In this document: in pieces, positions 35,065-45,385 of the stretch | How positions within the stretch are numbered: position 1 is the first letter of the stretch | Layout: the number at the start of each line of letters is the position of its first letter | DNA from: Parapristionchus giblindavisi | Taxonomy: Eukaryota > Nematoda > Chromadorea > Rhabditida > Diplogasteridae | Assembly: GCA_943737045.1 (NCBI GenBank) | Contig: CALSFV010000282.1 | Span: 310,001 to 374,000, forward strand | DNA: 64,000 nucleotides | Direction: 5' to 3' | Made by a program: the position numbers and the translations under genes | The notes under the pieces: generated by a model | The model's database searches: none | Seen by the model: only the letters and a program-made list of their open reading frames with translations | What the model was told of the DNA's origin: nothing

Positions 35065-36995
35065 ATCTATATATGAGCGATATCACGAGAGATTGCATGA
35101 AATCCAATATTATCGGAACTATTTTCGAAAAAGTATTTTTGATTTCTATGAAACTTTTATATGTGAGTACCCAGGGGACAAGAAAATTATTGATCCCGGT
35201 CCCAGGTCTCAAAGCCGGCTTTTAGCTATTTGACGGTTCTAAAATTCGAAAAATCATAACTTCTTTCAAAATTAGTCTGGAAAGCTGTTCGGCAACTCAA
35301 AAAATGCAGAAAAATATGACGAAAAACTTTTCTTTTGCATGTGCAATGCGCAAAACAAATAGAAAAAAGTTGTGATTAAAAAACCTTTTATAAAATCACA
35401 AAAATAATTTTTTCGTATCTTAGATGCCAGAAGGCGCAGAATTTCTATGCAGATTATTAAAGATCAGAGCAAGATTAGTTAATAAAAAAAATAAAAAAAA
35501 TAAAAAAGGTATGGTGTTTTTTCACAAAATCAACCTGAAGACGACCCGAAAATATTTTTGTTTTCAAACCCCCTCATGTTTGTACTCATATTGAAGAACT
35601 CGTCGAGTAGAACAACTTTCATGTTGAACGTTTTGTCTGTAACTCATGTACAAGAGAAATACATGAGTTTATTCTCGACCGCTTTATTCTCACAGTTTTT
35701 CAGTCAATTTAAAGTAAATCGAAAGTAAAAGATTTTTTGGGCGCAAAGTGATTACGCCTATATTGTAGAACTCAAAAATCCATACTTAATTTGTTGTTTC
35801 ACGAAAAAAATTAATTGCCCATATTCTGCTTATTCTGTCTTGCGTGCGGTCGGTCAGGCATTGTTGTCCATGAGACCTTTGCCATTCATCCCTTCCCTCG
35901 TCTACTCCATCTACAGATAAGAAGCCCAGTTGAATCCCCTCCCAGAAGGTGTTTGGAAAACCGGGAGGTGTATTTCCTTCTTCATGCAGCCTCAACGGAC
36001 GGAGCTCTAATTGCTACGTGGGTTATTTTCTTCAATGTCTAATGGACTATTTTCTCGATTCTATTTCGTCGACAGAATAGATGCTGAAGGACCATCAAGA
36101 GAGATGAAATATTGCAAGATTTATCGATGTATAGATGAACGAAAACCCATTGATCTATGAAGGATCCCCTGCATGACCCACCGCACCAATGTGCGAATGT
36201 GTGATAAATTATTATTATTATTCGGGAAAACATGGCCTCTAAAGTGGTCATGAAAAAAAAAGTTGTCGAAACCTTGCCATGTTTATACTCATTTTAAAGA
36301 ACTCGTCGAGTACATCATTTGTCATGTTGGTCATATTCTATGAAAGTCGTTTGTTCTCAAGATACAAGCGACACAACAAATTTGGATTCAATAAATTTAA
36401 ATTCATGTATTTCTCTTGTACATGAGTTACAGACAAAACGTTCAACATGAAAGTTGTTCTACTCCACGAGTTCTTCAATATGAGTACAAACATGAGGGGG
36501 TTTGAAAACAAAAATATTTTCGGGTCGTCTTCAGGTTGATTTTGTGAAAAAACACCATACCTTTTTTATTTTTTTTATTTTTTTTATTAACTAATCTTGC
36601 TCTGTTCTTTAATAATCTGCATAGAAATTCTGCGCCTTCTGGCATCTAAGATACGAAAAAATTATTTTTGTGATTTTATAAAAGGTTTTTTAATCACAAC
36701 TTTTTTCTATTTGTTTTGCGCATTGCACATGCAAAATAAAAGTTTTTCGTCATATTTTTCTGCATTTTTTGAGTTGCCGAACAGCTTTCCAGACTAATTT
36801 TGAAAGAAGTTATGATTTTTCGAATTTTAGAACCGTCAAATACCTAAAAGCCGGCTTTGAGACCTGGGACCGGGATCAATAATTTTCTTGTCCCCTGGGT
36901 ACTCACATATAAAAGTTTCATAGAAATCAAAAATATTTTTTCGAAAATAGTTCCGAGCCTCCCGCAGTCTCTCGTGATACCGCTCATATATAGAT
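35065..36995. repeat. Palindrome abutting the RAD-51-like exon
   Basis: Arms 35065-35670 and 36400-36995 are inverted copies (CAAAGCCGGCTTTTAG region, AACCTGAAGACGACCCGAAA region). The interior 35680-36390 holds an interspersed repeat. The right end stops at the base before the first recognisable RAD-51-like codon, so insertion may have removed upstream exons. Confidence 0.8.
35815..36230 (+). mobile_element. Interspersed repeat with TTA-type tail, copy B
   Basis: Plus-strand copy of 26945-27340 lying in the loop of the 35065-36995 palindrome. Ends ATGTGCGAATGTGTGATAAA then (TTA)n. Confidence 0.5.
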
Positions 36996-37657
36996 GGAGG
37001 CGTACAAACTGTGTCCGATGGGTTTCACGAGGGCATCGGATATGCACGCTCGACGTGATGATATGGTACAGATCAGGACTTTCAGCCAGGTCGGTATTGT
37101 AGTTTGATTCTTTTAAACCCAATTATCGCGCATTTCATTATGCTGTTGAGAATGCGCATGAATATTGATTTGTGTAGTTTGTAGTTAAATCTTTTCGTTA
37201 AAAGATTCGCAATATCTTTGTTTAATTAAGTAATTATCGATTGCAGTCGCTCGAACAACTCCTCGGAGGTGGCATTGAGACTGGTTCGATTACTGAGGTA
37301 ATACTAATAGTAATAATAATAATAAAGTATTTTATGCTAGTATTTTTTAGCATTTTTTTAAACGGAGCATTGCTCACATGGTAATATATTGTAGATATAT
37401 TGTATATCTGCTCATTGAATTGAAATATAATCAATAAATCAATATTATTCAGTTATTCTCAGAGTATCGCACGGGCAAATCGCAGTTGTGTCACTCCCTC
37501 GCTGTCATCAGCCAATTACCCGTCAGTCTCTTCTTTCTCTCTTTTCATTTGGCTTGAACTTTTCCATGCATTATTTCTATTTCGTTGAGCTGGATAAAAT
37601 TTCAATGCATGGTTCCCTATTGCGTCAAACTTTAATATTACATTATAACAACTTTAT

Positions 37658-38010
37658 TCAGCTATTTTTGGGGTAGCTGGGTCGCCATTTGGGTTCTCCA
37701 AGGAGCGCACCGTATCTCGGAAGTTGCCCGCATCTATCCAGCTTATCGACTGTCCAGTCGTCTTCCTCCTTCTCCTTCATGCGAAATTCACAAAGATCAG
37801 CTGTTCCTGCTCTAATCTTCTCATAGTGTGGTAGAATAGAACTGACCTTTCCATCGGTGGCAATTGAGAGGACGTTCATCGTTATCACGAAGATTTGGAG
37901 ATCCATACTCCCACGGCTGGGGAATTCCGGGTTGGGAGGATCGAGCCAGGCTAGTTGGAGAAGGACGAAAATGAGAGTCGACCGCTCTTGAACTGCTATA
38001 TACCGCGTCA
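37658..38010 (-). CDS. Unrecognised minus-strand frame inside a RAD-51-like intron
   Basis: Open for 117 codons with internal Met (from about 37903) giving an 82-residue product ending WRPSYPKNS; the stop TGA overlaps an AATAAA. An acceptor-like tatagcag lies just upstream on the minus strand, so it may be a terminal exon. The first part is hydrophobic (FVLLQLAWL). I recognise no family. It could be an independent small gene, a captured exon or chance. Confidence 0.3.
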
Positions 38011-38231
38011 AACTGCTATATACAAATTAAGAATAAATATTAAAATGGATTTAAATTTCGCAGATCGATATGGGCGGGGCGGAGGGTAAGTGTATGTGAA
38101 TCGATACGGAGAACACGTTCAGACCGGAACGAGTGGTCGCATGCACCCAGAGGTACGGTAGATGAGCTATGGATAGGTACGGTAGATGAAGAATACTGAT
38201 ACGATCGATATTTTGCAATGGAACTTGCGAT

Positions 38232-38374
38232 TTCCGCAAGAATCAACAACGAAGCAAGTTGCCCTCAGGATTCTTTAAAACATTTGCGCGCACTTTTCGT
38301 AATGGGCTTGAACGTAACAATTTTTTTAACAAATTTCGTTTTGCGGGCAACTTGCTTCGTTATTGATACTTGCG
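38232..38374. repeat. Hairpin MITE in RAD-51-like intron
   Basis: CCGCAAGAATCAACAACGAA plus GCAAGTTGCCC pairs with GGGCAACTTGC plus TTCGTTATTGATACTTGCGG. Confidence 0.7.
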
Positions 38375-38771
38375 GTAATCCCAGTGAATATACGGATATG
38401 TATAGTTTGGTAGTGGCAAAATGAAAATATCAATCGATATTTCGTAATTTAAACAATCAATAATTCAGATTCGGCATGGAGCCTTCCTCGGTGCTCGAGA
38501 GCATTGCCATCGCTCGCTGTTACAATTCCCACGATCAATTCCATCTGTCCGTCGCTGCCGCAGCCATGATGAGCGAGAGCAGATATGCACTATTGGTGAG
38601 GTGAATTATCGATTGATTTTTTTTCTTTGATTTTTTAAAAACAGGCTATTGATAGATGGAGTTGTAGAAATAGTAGTTCTGTGAATTTAAATCGCTGTAA
38701 GGTATCTTCTTTTGGCCAAGTTTGAATACGATCGATATTATGCAATGACGCGCTTTATTACTGTTTGGCAT

Positions 38772-38850
38772 AGGTCGAAATGTAAATACGTTACAAACTA
38801 CCAAAAAACCTAAAACCTGACCGCATTTTGTAACGTAGCTATTCGGCCTA
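38772..38850. repeat. Small inverted repeat in RAD-51-like intron
   Basis: TAGGTCGAAATGTAAATACG against CGTAGCTATTCGGCCTA, imperfect. Confidence 0.5.
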
Positions 38851-39025
38851 TGTTGTTTGGTAGTGACTCACGGAAAGCATCAATACTACTGCTATTCAAT
38901 CGATAATTGATATGTTCATGATCAATCGATAATTGATCGTACCAGATTGTTGACTCGGTCTGTTCCGTGCAGACTTCAACGGTTGGTCGAGAAGAGCTGG
39001 CCAATCGGCAGATGACATTGAGAAG

Positions 39026-39457
39026 GTACTAGCACAATCATAATCATACGTGGGCGGCGTTTACCACCCGATTTTGGCACCAAACCCACCCGATTTAACT
39101 AAAATTCACTGAAGAAAATTGAAAACGATGTGGACAAAATTCACTCGAAAATGAAATTTTTGTGTCAAACCTACCCGATTTTGGCACCCAAACCACCCGA
39201 TTTTCATTTCGAGCGGCAATGCCCGCTCATGTACATGTAAAACCCTATCAAGCTGTTGGGTACCCTGCTGTTGGGCAGCGTGGTGTGTGGGAGAAACACC
39301 ACTTGTTTGATGTAATTTAGGTACTATGTTATTTATCAAATATATCAATGTGAAAAGGTAAGAAATATATCCTGAATGCACAAAAAAGGAATATTAGGTA
39401 ATGTCGGCGTACAATTGAAACACCTTTTTTTACTAAGATTACCTAGCAGAAACAAAA
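39026..39457. other. Interval with ACCACCCGATTTTGGCACC direct repeats
   Basis: The phrase ACC(C)ACCCGATTTTGGCACC occurs around 39064-39097 and 39167-39203. No RAD-51 C-terminal exon is found here. Confidence 0.45.
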
Positions 39458-40242
39458 TCAATATATTGAATGTCTAAGGGCAATATGATGAAAACGGGTA
39501 ATGGATGATGACTTGTCTAAACAATAGGGACTGCGAAGTCCACTCACATCCACAAGTCTGATCTTAAAATTGGAGAATAATCTTTGAGTAATTGTGTCGA
39601 GGAATATTTTTTTTTTAAAAACAAATAAAAAACATACCTTATGTGTGATTTCTACTTCATACGTTCCAGTGGAAGACGATTTGCATCTGGTGACGGCTTC
39701 ATTGCAGACAAGGTGCGGCTTGGTTTGATCGTCAACCTTGGCGTACAAGACCACAGCGAATTGTGGAAGGTGAGTAATTGAATCGACTCCAATAACAACT
39801 ACATCGTTCCTTCTAAACTCAGTCCCACGGTAGTTGAGCACGTGAAAACCAGTGACATGAGAGTAGATGAGAGCTCAATATCAATGGGGTCACTAGTGGA
39901 GAGACAACGAGTGAAAGGGGATCTAACATGATATTCAACGTATGGTGACATTTTGTCGTTAGCGAGCAATGCAGCGTATACAGTACCGTGCAAAAGGTTA
40001 TCAAGTTTTGGTTTTTTCGTCATAACTTCTTTCAAACTCAACCGATCGGGTCCAGATTTCCAGGGATTATTTTGAAAGTGTTTTTACGTGTTTCCTACCA
40101 AAATCACCCCGATTGAGCTCTTATGGTGAAATTTATTTCGGTTTTATCAAAAGTCACAAAATGAGATTTTCACTTTCTTCGATTTCTTCGATTTTTTTTC
40201 AACTCATTTTGGCACCAATATGTGTTAGATCGTTTTAAAACC

Positions 40243-40590
40243 ATGGCACGGATTTTTGGGAGCAAGAATCTACCGATATCCGAGCAAGAATCCCTTCGTC
40301 GTTGACGTCAGATGGGGCTGTCCGCTGACACCCTCTCACAGCAGCTCAAGGTGTCTGTTTCGACTATCCACAAAGTCGTCAAAACTCAAATCTATGCTCA
40401 AACAATGAAGTTGACTGATGGACGACCTCAGAAGATGATTTTGACATCTGATCGTCTGATTACCCGCATCTGGAAGGAGAACCCGAGGCTCAATGCAATG
40501 GATATCAAACGAGAATTGGCGGAATTTCACCAAAAAGGGGTACCTAAATCTTCCAAACTTGGCTGGAAAGATAGTAGTGGCTAGGAAATG
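40243..40590 (+). pseudogene. Tc1-type transposase N-terminal fragment (left arm)
   Basis: Encodes the paired-like helix-turn-helix region (MARIFGSKNLPISEQESLRR, then a TGA at codon 21, then MGLSADTLSQQLKVSVSTIH). Compared with the minus-strand arm it keeps TSDRLITRIWKENPRL. It stops where the arm ends; no catalytic residues. Confidence 0.7.
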
Positions 40591-41308
40591 GGTCTCTAGG
40601 ATATCAATACAGTCCTCCTTACTCATCATTCCATTCACATGGACCAGGGGGCAACCCCATCTACAGAGAAAGAACCCCTACAAAATCAACGATACTCATC
40701 CTTGCTTCACGGTGACCAGCTGGCACTTCATCTCAAATATAGTGCCAACAGGACGATGAAAATGGGATATTTTCTCGTTACCAATCATCAGAAACGTGTT
40801 TTCGTCTGAGAATACGATCTACTTCTAGTGTAAGGGGGTCCAATGAATGTGCTCGTTTGCCCATGCAATTCTTGCTCTGCGAAACATTTCGGAGATCAGC
40901 TGTTTCTAGACATGCCGACGTCCGAATAGTTTCAACGCACGAAGCAGACGTTGCACGATGTAAACGGACACTTCAAACATCTTTTTAGCCAAGTTTAGAA
41001 GCGTTAGGTACCCCAATTTGGTGAAATTCCTCCAATTCTCGCTTGAAGTCCATTTCCTTGAGCATCGGGTTCTCCTTCCAGATGCGGGTAATCAGACGAT
41101 CAGATGTCAAAATCGTCTTGTGAGGTCGTCCATTAGTCTTCTTCATTGTTTGAGTATAGATTTGACTTTTGACGACCTTGTGGATAGTCGAAACAGACAC
41201 CCTGAGCTGCTGTGAGAGGGTGTCATTGGACAGCCCCATCTGACGTCCACGACGAAGGGATTCTTGCTCGGATATCGGTAGATTCTTGCTCCCAAAAATC
41301 CGTGCCAT
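40590..41308 (-). pseudogene. Tc1-type transposase with partial catalytic domain (right arm)
   Basis: Starts at 41308 with a clean helix-turn-helix part (to ASKLG). Beyond it the reading frame shifts, and the catalytic part is recognisable in pieces: RARIAWANEHIHW, FSDENTFLMIG (first catalytic Asp) and GTIFEMKCQLVTVKQG. Stops follow and the 3' part is missing, so it cannot be active. Confidence 0.65.
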
Positions 41309-41821
41309 GGTTTTAAAACGATCTAACACATATTGGTGCCAAAATGAGTTGAAAAAAATCGAAGAAATCGAAGAAAGTGAAAATCTCATTTTGTGACTTT
41401 TGATAAAACCGAAATAAATTTCACCATAAGAGCTCAATCGGGGTGATTTTGGTAGGAAACACGTAAAAACACTTTCAAAATAATCCCTGGAAATCTGGAC
41501 CCGATCGGTTGAGTTTGAAAGAAGTTATGACGAAAAAACCAAAACTTGATAACCTTTTGCACGGTACTGTAAATGGGACATTGTCTTGGGTAGATTTACA
41601 CAGTTCTGACAATGAGTGATGTAAGAGTATCTCTTTGCGTACGAACACAAACTCTCAAAGCTCATGGACCAGCAGTGAACAAGTGGTCCGTGATCTTTCA
41701 ATTTCTTTCCATAATGGAGGAGAGAATGACACTTGAAATTAACACTAGTGGCCCTCTTGGATCTCTTAGTCTGAACAGCGTCATCATCATCTTCTTCTTC
41801 TTGCTCGTTATCTCCATAGAT

Positions 41822-42275
41822 CTAGAAAAATCACAATTTTATTTTGTTCACATTTTGCATTTTCACATTCACATTTTGTTTTGGGTTAAACTATTAATGT
41901 TATTTGAAAAGTTCTTTACAGTCCTTGCCAATCACATTCCTCTTTCATCACTGATTTATCGGAACTGCATATTCTACTTTCTTATTTGTGCTAGGAACTA
42001 CGAAGGGGTTAGGACTAGGAAGGAGTAAAGTTGATCTATTGATTTATTATTGCAGCGCGAACGCTCTGGACGAGATCGCCAATATGAGTGATCTTTGATC
42101 TTTAATCCCTGATAGTTTTTCATAAGCAAATATTTTTGATCAATGCGAACTCTTGCAAGAGTGACTGTTTTGTATTACAAATTAGTAATGTTTTAAGATT
42201 TAAATTTGTTTATAATTTGTTTTAATATTAAAATTAGTAATATTATTTAAATATAAAATAATTATTATTTTGTAG
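41822..42275. other. Interval with no supported gene
   Basis: An acceptor-like attgcag at 42050 is followed by a short open stretch, but its phase does not fit the next exon. It contains the motif GATCTTTGATCTTT (42090). Confidence 0.35.
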
Positions 42276-42354
42276 TCACGAGTGGACGATCGATTCTTCT
42301 CATTCGCCGAGATGGATGAGGCAGCTGATGCACAAGGAGGGATCCATCTAGGAG
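42276..42354 (+). pseudogene. Exon resembling U3 snoRNP protein MPP10 (tentative)
   Basis: Acceptor attttgtag, donor GGAG|GTCATA (phase 1). Encodes SRVDDRFFSFAEMDEAAD; the VDD-FF-L-EM pattern recalls MPP10. A second possible piece is 44131-44240. The two are separated by the inverted-repeat element 42436-44006. Confidence 0.35.
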
Positions 42355-42435
42355 GTCATATCTGATTATGATGTATGTGATCTTTGATCTTTTGGTCATT
42401 GATATTTTGATCTTTCAAACTTTTCTTGTTTAATA

Positions 42436-44006
42436 TATCACGCGTGTCGCGCAGGGATCGATACAACTACCGGACAATGAAAAAATGAAAATTTGATATG
42501 AATCATTTTTGGATAGCCCTCACAGTGCCGGAGAAGATAGCGTTTCGATTTTTTGACTAAGATGAATTTCGACGAAGATAGACGCCGTTGACTGTCGGAA
42601 TCTGTTGAAAAGTCGTGACTTTCACCCGCTATAACTCGCTTTGGAATGGGAATTGCGAAAATATCACAGAGACATAAATTGTAGAAAATTTTCAGGAGAA
42701 TCGACTGCCGCAATATGAGTTTTTCCCAAAAACGAGTCTGAAATCTCGGACTTACTATTAGCCGATTTCTAGCTCGAGAGATGGAAGGATCTTTTTGATC
42801 TACCCACTTCTCTCGCTGATCAATGATTTACCAACTTTTTTGTTTATTTTACGTGTTTTCAAGTGTTTTCAACAGGATTGATGACACGAAAATTGGCCAA
42901 TGAGAAGAATCAAGACCAGTCGTATGCCTTCTCTTACGACCAACTTCCTTCTGACAATGAGAAGCAGTTGACTTCTCTCTTCTCTCGACTTGAGAAGAAT
43001 AGACTAAATGGTGAGTAACAAACCTCGCTATGTACTGTAGTAATATTAGTAATGGTCTTCATTTCAGGATCATCAACGAAATCGAGGAGAAAGAGCACTA
43101 GAAACACTCGATCGAGCACTGCTTCCACTACGAAGAACACTCGTAAGCGGAGAAGAAAAGAGTCGGGGGAGGATTCGGAGATGGAAGATGACGTCTTTGA
43201 GGGCGAGGATGAGGAAGAGGATGAAGACGAATTTGATGAGATAATTAGTGATAAGCAGGATGAGGAGGGTTTTCTTCGGGAGACTATCGAGGACGGAATT
43301 GACTCCATCTTTGATAAATAGATTGTTTCTTGTTGGTAGTTATATTGTTTATATAGTAATTTATTCTTTGAATTTTGTTTTAGTTATGATTTTCATTTAT
43401 TTTTACGTTTTTTTTTCAAGTTCAATGCACAGAAAAACCAAGAAATATCATTTATCAGCGAGAGACGAGTGGGTAGATCAAAGTGATCCTTCCATCTCTC
43501 GAGCTAGAAATCGGCTAAGTCCGAAATTTCAGACTCGTTGTTTTGGGAAAAACTCATATTGCGGCAGTGATTCGACCCCCATAACCATACATCATTCGTT
43601 GTATCTTCAAAATCTCTATCATCTGAACCAATAAAAAAGTGTTGAATCGATATGTGGTGCAAATGTCAGCTTCCCGACACAGAAGTTGATGAAAAATCGA
43701 TTTTGTAATTTCTGCTTGTGTAAGTTCGATTCTCCTGAAAATTTTCTACAATTTATGTCTCTGTGATATTTTCGCAATTCCCATTCCAAAGCGAGTTATA
43801 GCGGGTGAAAGTCACGACTTTTCCACAGATTCCGACAGTCAAGGGCGTCTATCTTCGTCGAAATTGATCTTAGACAAAAAAAACGAAACGCTATATTTTC
43901 CGGCACTGTCAGGGCTATCCAAAAATAGTAAATATAATAGGGGTTAAATTTTGTCCGGACACCCCACGATTTTGTTTCGATCCTTACGCGACACGCGTGA
44001 TATGTG
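42436..44006. mobile_element. Inverted-repeat element enclosing spliced exons
   Basis: Ends ATATCACGCGTGTCGCG / CGCGACACGCGTGATAT. Arms about 42436-42835 and 43450-44006 pair over several blocks (for example CTCGAGAGATGGAAGGATC against GATCCTTCCATCTCTCGAG). The unpaired middle (42840-43440) is not repeat: it holds two exons with good splice sites and a stop codon. End sequences resemble those of the family at 49962-50800. Confidence 0.75.
42876..43321 (+). CDS. Two terminal exons of an acidic, probably nuclear protein
   Basis: Exon 42876-43010 (acceptor gttttcaacag, donor ATG|GTGAGT) and 43068-43321 (acceptor catttcag, stop TAG) join in phase. Product: LMTRKLANEKNQDQSYAFSY, then a basic stretch (TKNTRKRRRKE), then a strongly acidic stretch (EGEDEEEDEDEFDEIISD) and DGIDSIFDK end. 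Basic plus acidic low-complexity tails are typical of chromatin or nucleolar proteins; no family identified. The phase would also accept the donor at 42354, so these could be the natural continuation of that gene rather than a captured fragment. No start codon is visible locally. Confidence 0.5.
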
Positions 44007-44130
44007 TTTTTTCTAAGTGTTACTGTGTGGTCTTTGATCCGGCGAGCTCGAAAGACAGGATATTTTTTGCTGTGTCCGTCGACCTTCAATCCAGTCATTG
44101 ATCTTTGATCTTTCTCTCTAAAGGACAGCG

Positions 44131-44240
44131 ATGTGGGTGCCGCGTACCGCTACGAGTAGTTATTCGAAAATGACGACAGTGCCGATGTCTTCGAGGTGGA
44201 GCTGAATAGAAGAAGAAGAGAAGGCTGCGAAGGAGAATAA
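44131..44240 (+). pseudogene. Degenerate coding fragment (possible MPP10-like continuation)
   Basis: GAAYRYE, TAG, LFENDDSADVFEVEL, then an out-of-frame stretch that reads EEEKAAKENKE in the next frame. One stop and one frameshift. It ends where the palindrome 44241-44598 begins. Confidence 0.3.
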
Positions 44241-44598
44241 GGAGGGGGTATCAAAACGGCAACGGATTATAAATCTGTTGGGAGATGGCCTATGGCAACA
44301 AAAGTTGTATCATTGTTATCAGTGGGGATGTACGGTATTGTGCTACCGTAACCGTCGGGAATCGCGAACTGATCATGAATTTTTCGACTTCGGCCATTTT
44401 CAACCATGAACCCCGGGTCATGGTCGAATGAAAATGATCAGTTCGCGATTCCCAACGGTTACGGTAGCACAATACCGTACACTCCCACTGATTACAATGA
44501 TACAACTTTTGTTGTCATAGGCCATCTCCCAACAGATTTAAGATCCGTTGCCGTTTTGATTGTTGTCGTTTTGATCGTTGCCGTTCTGATACCTCCCC
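44241..44598. repeat. Palindromic element, 358 bp
   Basis: TATCAAAACGGCAACGGAT and CCGTTGCCGTT-type ends, with the inner pair CGTTGGGAATCGCGAACTGA. A related piece split by another insertion lies at 32755-33560. Confidence 0.75.
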
Positions 44599-45076
44599 AG
44601 AATAAGTGAGTGTTATTTGATTGGTTGATTGATTGATAGAGAAGGGAGATGAGGCGAGAAGTGAGTCCAGAAGAGACGACGGTATAGATTTATTAATAGG
44701 TGATGTAGTAATTTGGATTACTGTAAGTAGTATATAATCGGTACGCGCTGGCGCACCTTTCTGCCCTCCTAACCCCCTTTTCAAATTTCTCATTTTTTCA
44801 ACCATTTTACAACTTTTACACCAACATTTCATTGAAATATCATCAAAAACATCATTTTTCAAACACTCCAATTTTCCCTCTTTTACCCCCGACCCAGGGT
44901 TTCACCCCTCTGCCCCTCTCCTCTGCCCTCCTCTGCCCTCCTCTGCCCTCCTCTGCCCAGGGTTTGACTTCCCGACGTTTTAACCATTTTTTAAAATGTT
45001 TCTCAGACATTTCCTATTCATTTGACACTCAAAATCAACAAAAAATATAAAATTGGAAAAAGAGCAAAACCTTTTA
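44599..45076. other. Non-coding interval with a CTCTGCCCTC tandem run
   Basis: The 10-bp unit CTCTGCCCTC repeats almost four times at 44921-44958, bordered by CCCAGGGTTT on both sides. No gene. Confidence 0.5.
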
Positions 45077-45110
45077 TGGAGTCGCAGGGACTCGAACCCC
45101 TCTGATGGGT
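45077..45110 (-). tRNA. tRNA 3' half remnant beside the Maverick
   Basis: Minus strand GAGGGGTTCGAGTCCCTGCG then ACTCCA: an excellent T-arm plus 3' acceptor strand. No matching 5' half exists within 100 bp, so this is a truncated tRNA gene. Confidence 0.5.
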
Positions 45111-45385
45111 GATATTGTGTTTCGTTTATGAACATTCTCTTAAAAAGAAGCATCTAATTCAACTGCTCATCGCAAAAAGAAGAATTAGATGAAACTAGTG
45201 TATGATCAATGGTGCTTATTGTAGAGTATTATTGTTTGTTTAAGCTCATAGGGCTAGTCGTATTTGCTTATAATAAGCACTCATTATTCTACATAAAATT
45301 AAATACTGACATGTTTAACACATTTTTAGATGCTTATTGTAACGATAATATAATTTTAAGCCAGTAAATGAGTATCATTATGACA

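Larger units (their letters stand above)
36994..39025 (+). pseudogene. RAD-51-like recombinase, truncated and mutated
   Basis: RAD-51 forms the strand-exchange filament in homologous recombination. Five exons are recognisable by order and motif: 36994-37089 (CPMGFTRASDMHARRDDMVQ), 37247-37297 (LEQLLGGGIETGSITE), 37453-37521 (LFSEYRTGKSQLCHSLAV, Walker A region), 38064-38152 (IDMGGAEGKCM then IDTENTFRPERVV), 38469-38595 (ending MMSESRYALL), with 38946-39025 (IVDS ... GREELANRQM) as a sixth piece. Most junctions have GT/AG ends and matching phase. Defects: the first Gly of Walker A is Ser; TGA at 38097-38099 falls where the family has an aromatic residue before IDTEGTF; in the last exon the stretch after IVDS matches RAD-51 only in another frame (GLFRADFNG) before the main frame resumes. 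The N-terminal helix-hairpin-helix region and everything after Walker B are absent. A pseudogene from duplication is the simplest reading. Confidence 0.8.
39981..41569. mobile_element. Foldback Tc1/mariner element, 1.59 kb
   Basis: Inverted ends CAGTACCGTGCAAAAGGTTA with TA at 39979-39980 and 41570-41571. Both arms carry the transposase 5' part (start ATG 40243 plus; 41308 minus). The right-hand copy runs further, into the catalytic region, before meeting the inverted left copy. So one end of an ordinary element was replaced by an inverted copy of the other end. Confidence 0.85.
39458..41821 (-). pseudogene. TE-associated protein, C-terminal part, split by a Tc1 derivative
   Basis: Minus-strand pieces: 41821-41572 (acceptor tttttctag; acidic EQEEEDDDD, then CHSLLHYGKKLKDHGPLVHC and WSMSFESLCSYAKR), 39978-39638 (FHVLNYRGTEFRRNDVVVIG, LPQFAVVLYAKV; donor AAG|GTATGT) and 39562-39458 (C-terminal exon ending IALRHSIY). 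The order K-H-x-LLHY, GPL, W-M-FE, then a beta-rich segment and a final LKHS-like end, is one I associate with a widespread family of uncharacterised proteins found with DNA transposons; the name is unknown to me. It is broken by the TA insertion 39981-41569 and by at least one stop and a frameshift. Upstream exons are not found. Confidence 0.5.

Noticed and set aside
42934..43308. Minus-strand Ser-rich frame of 124 codons
   Set aside because: Shadow of the plus-strand acidic exons (GAG/GAT complement gives Ser/Leu); the plus strand has the splice sites.
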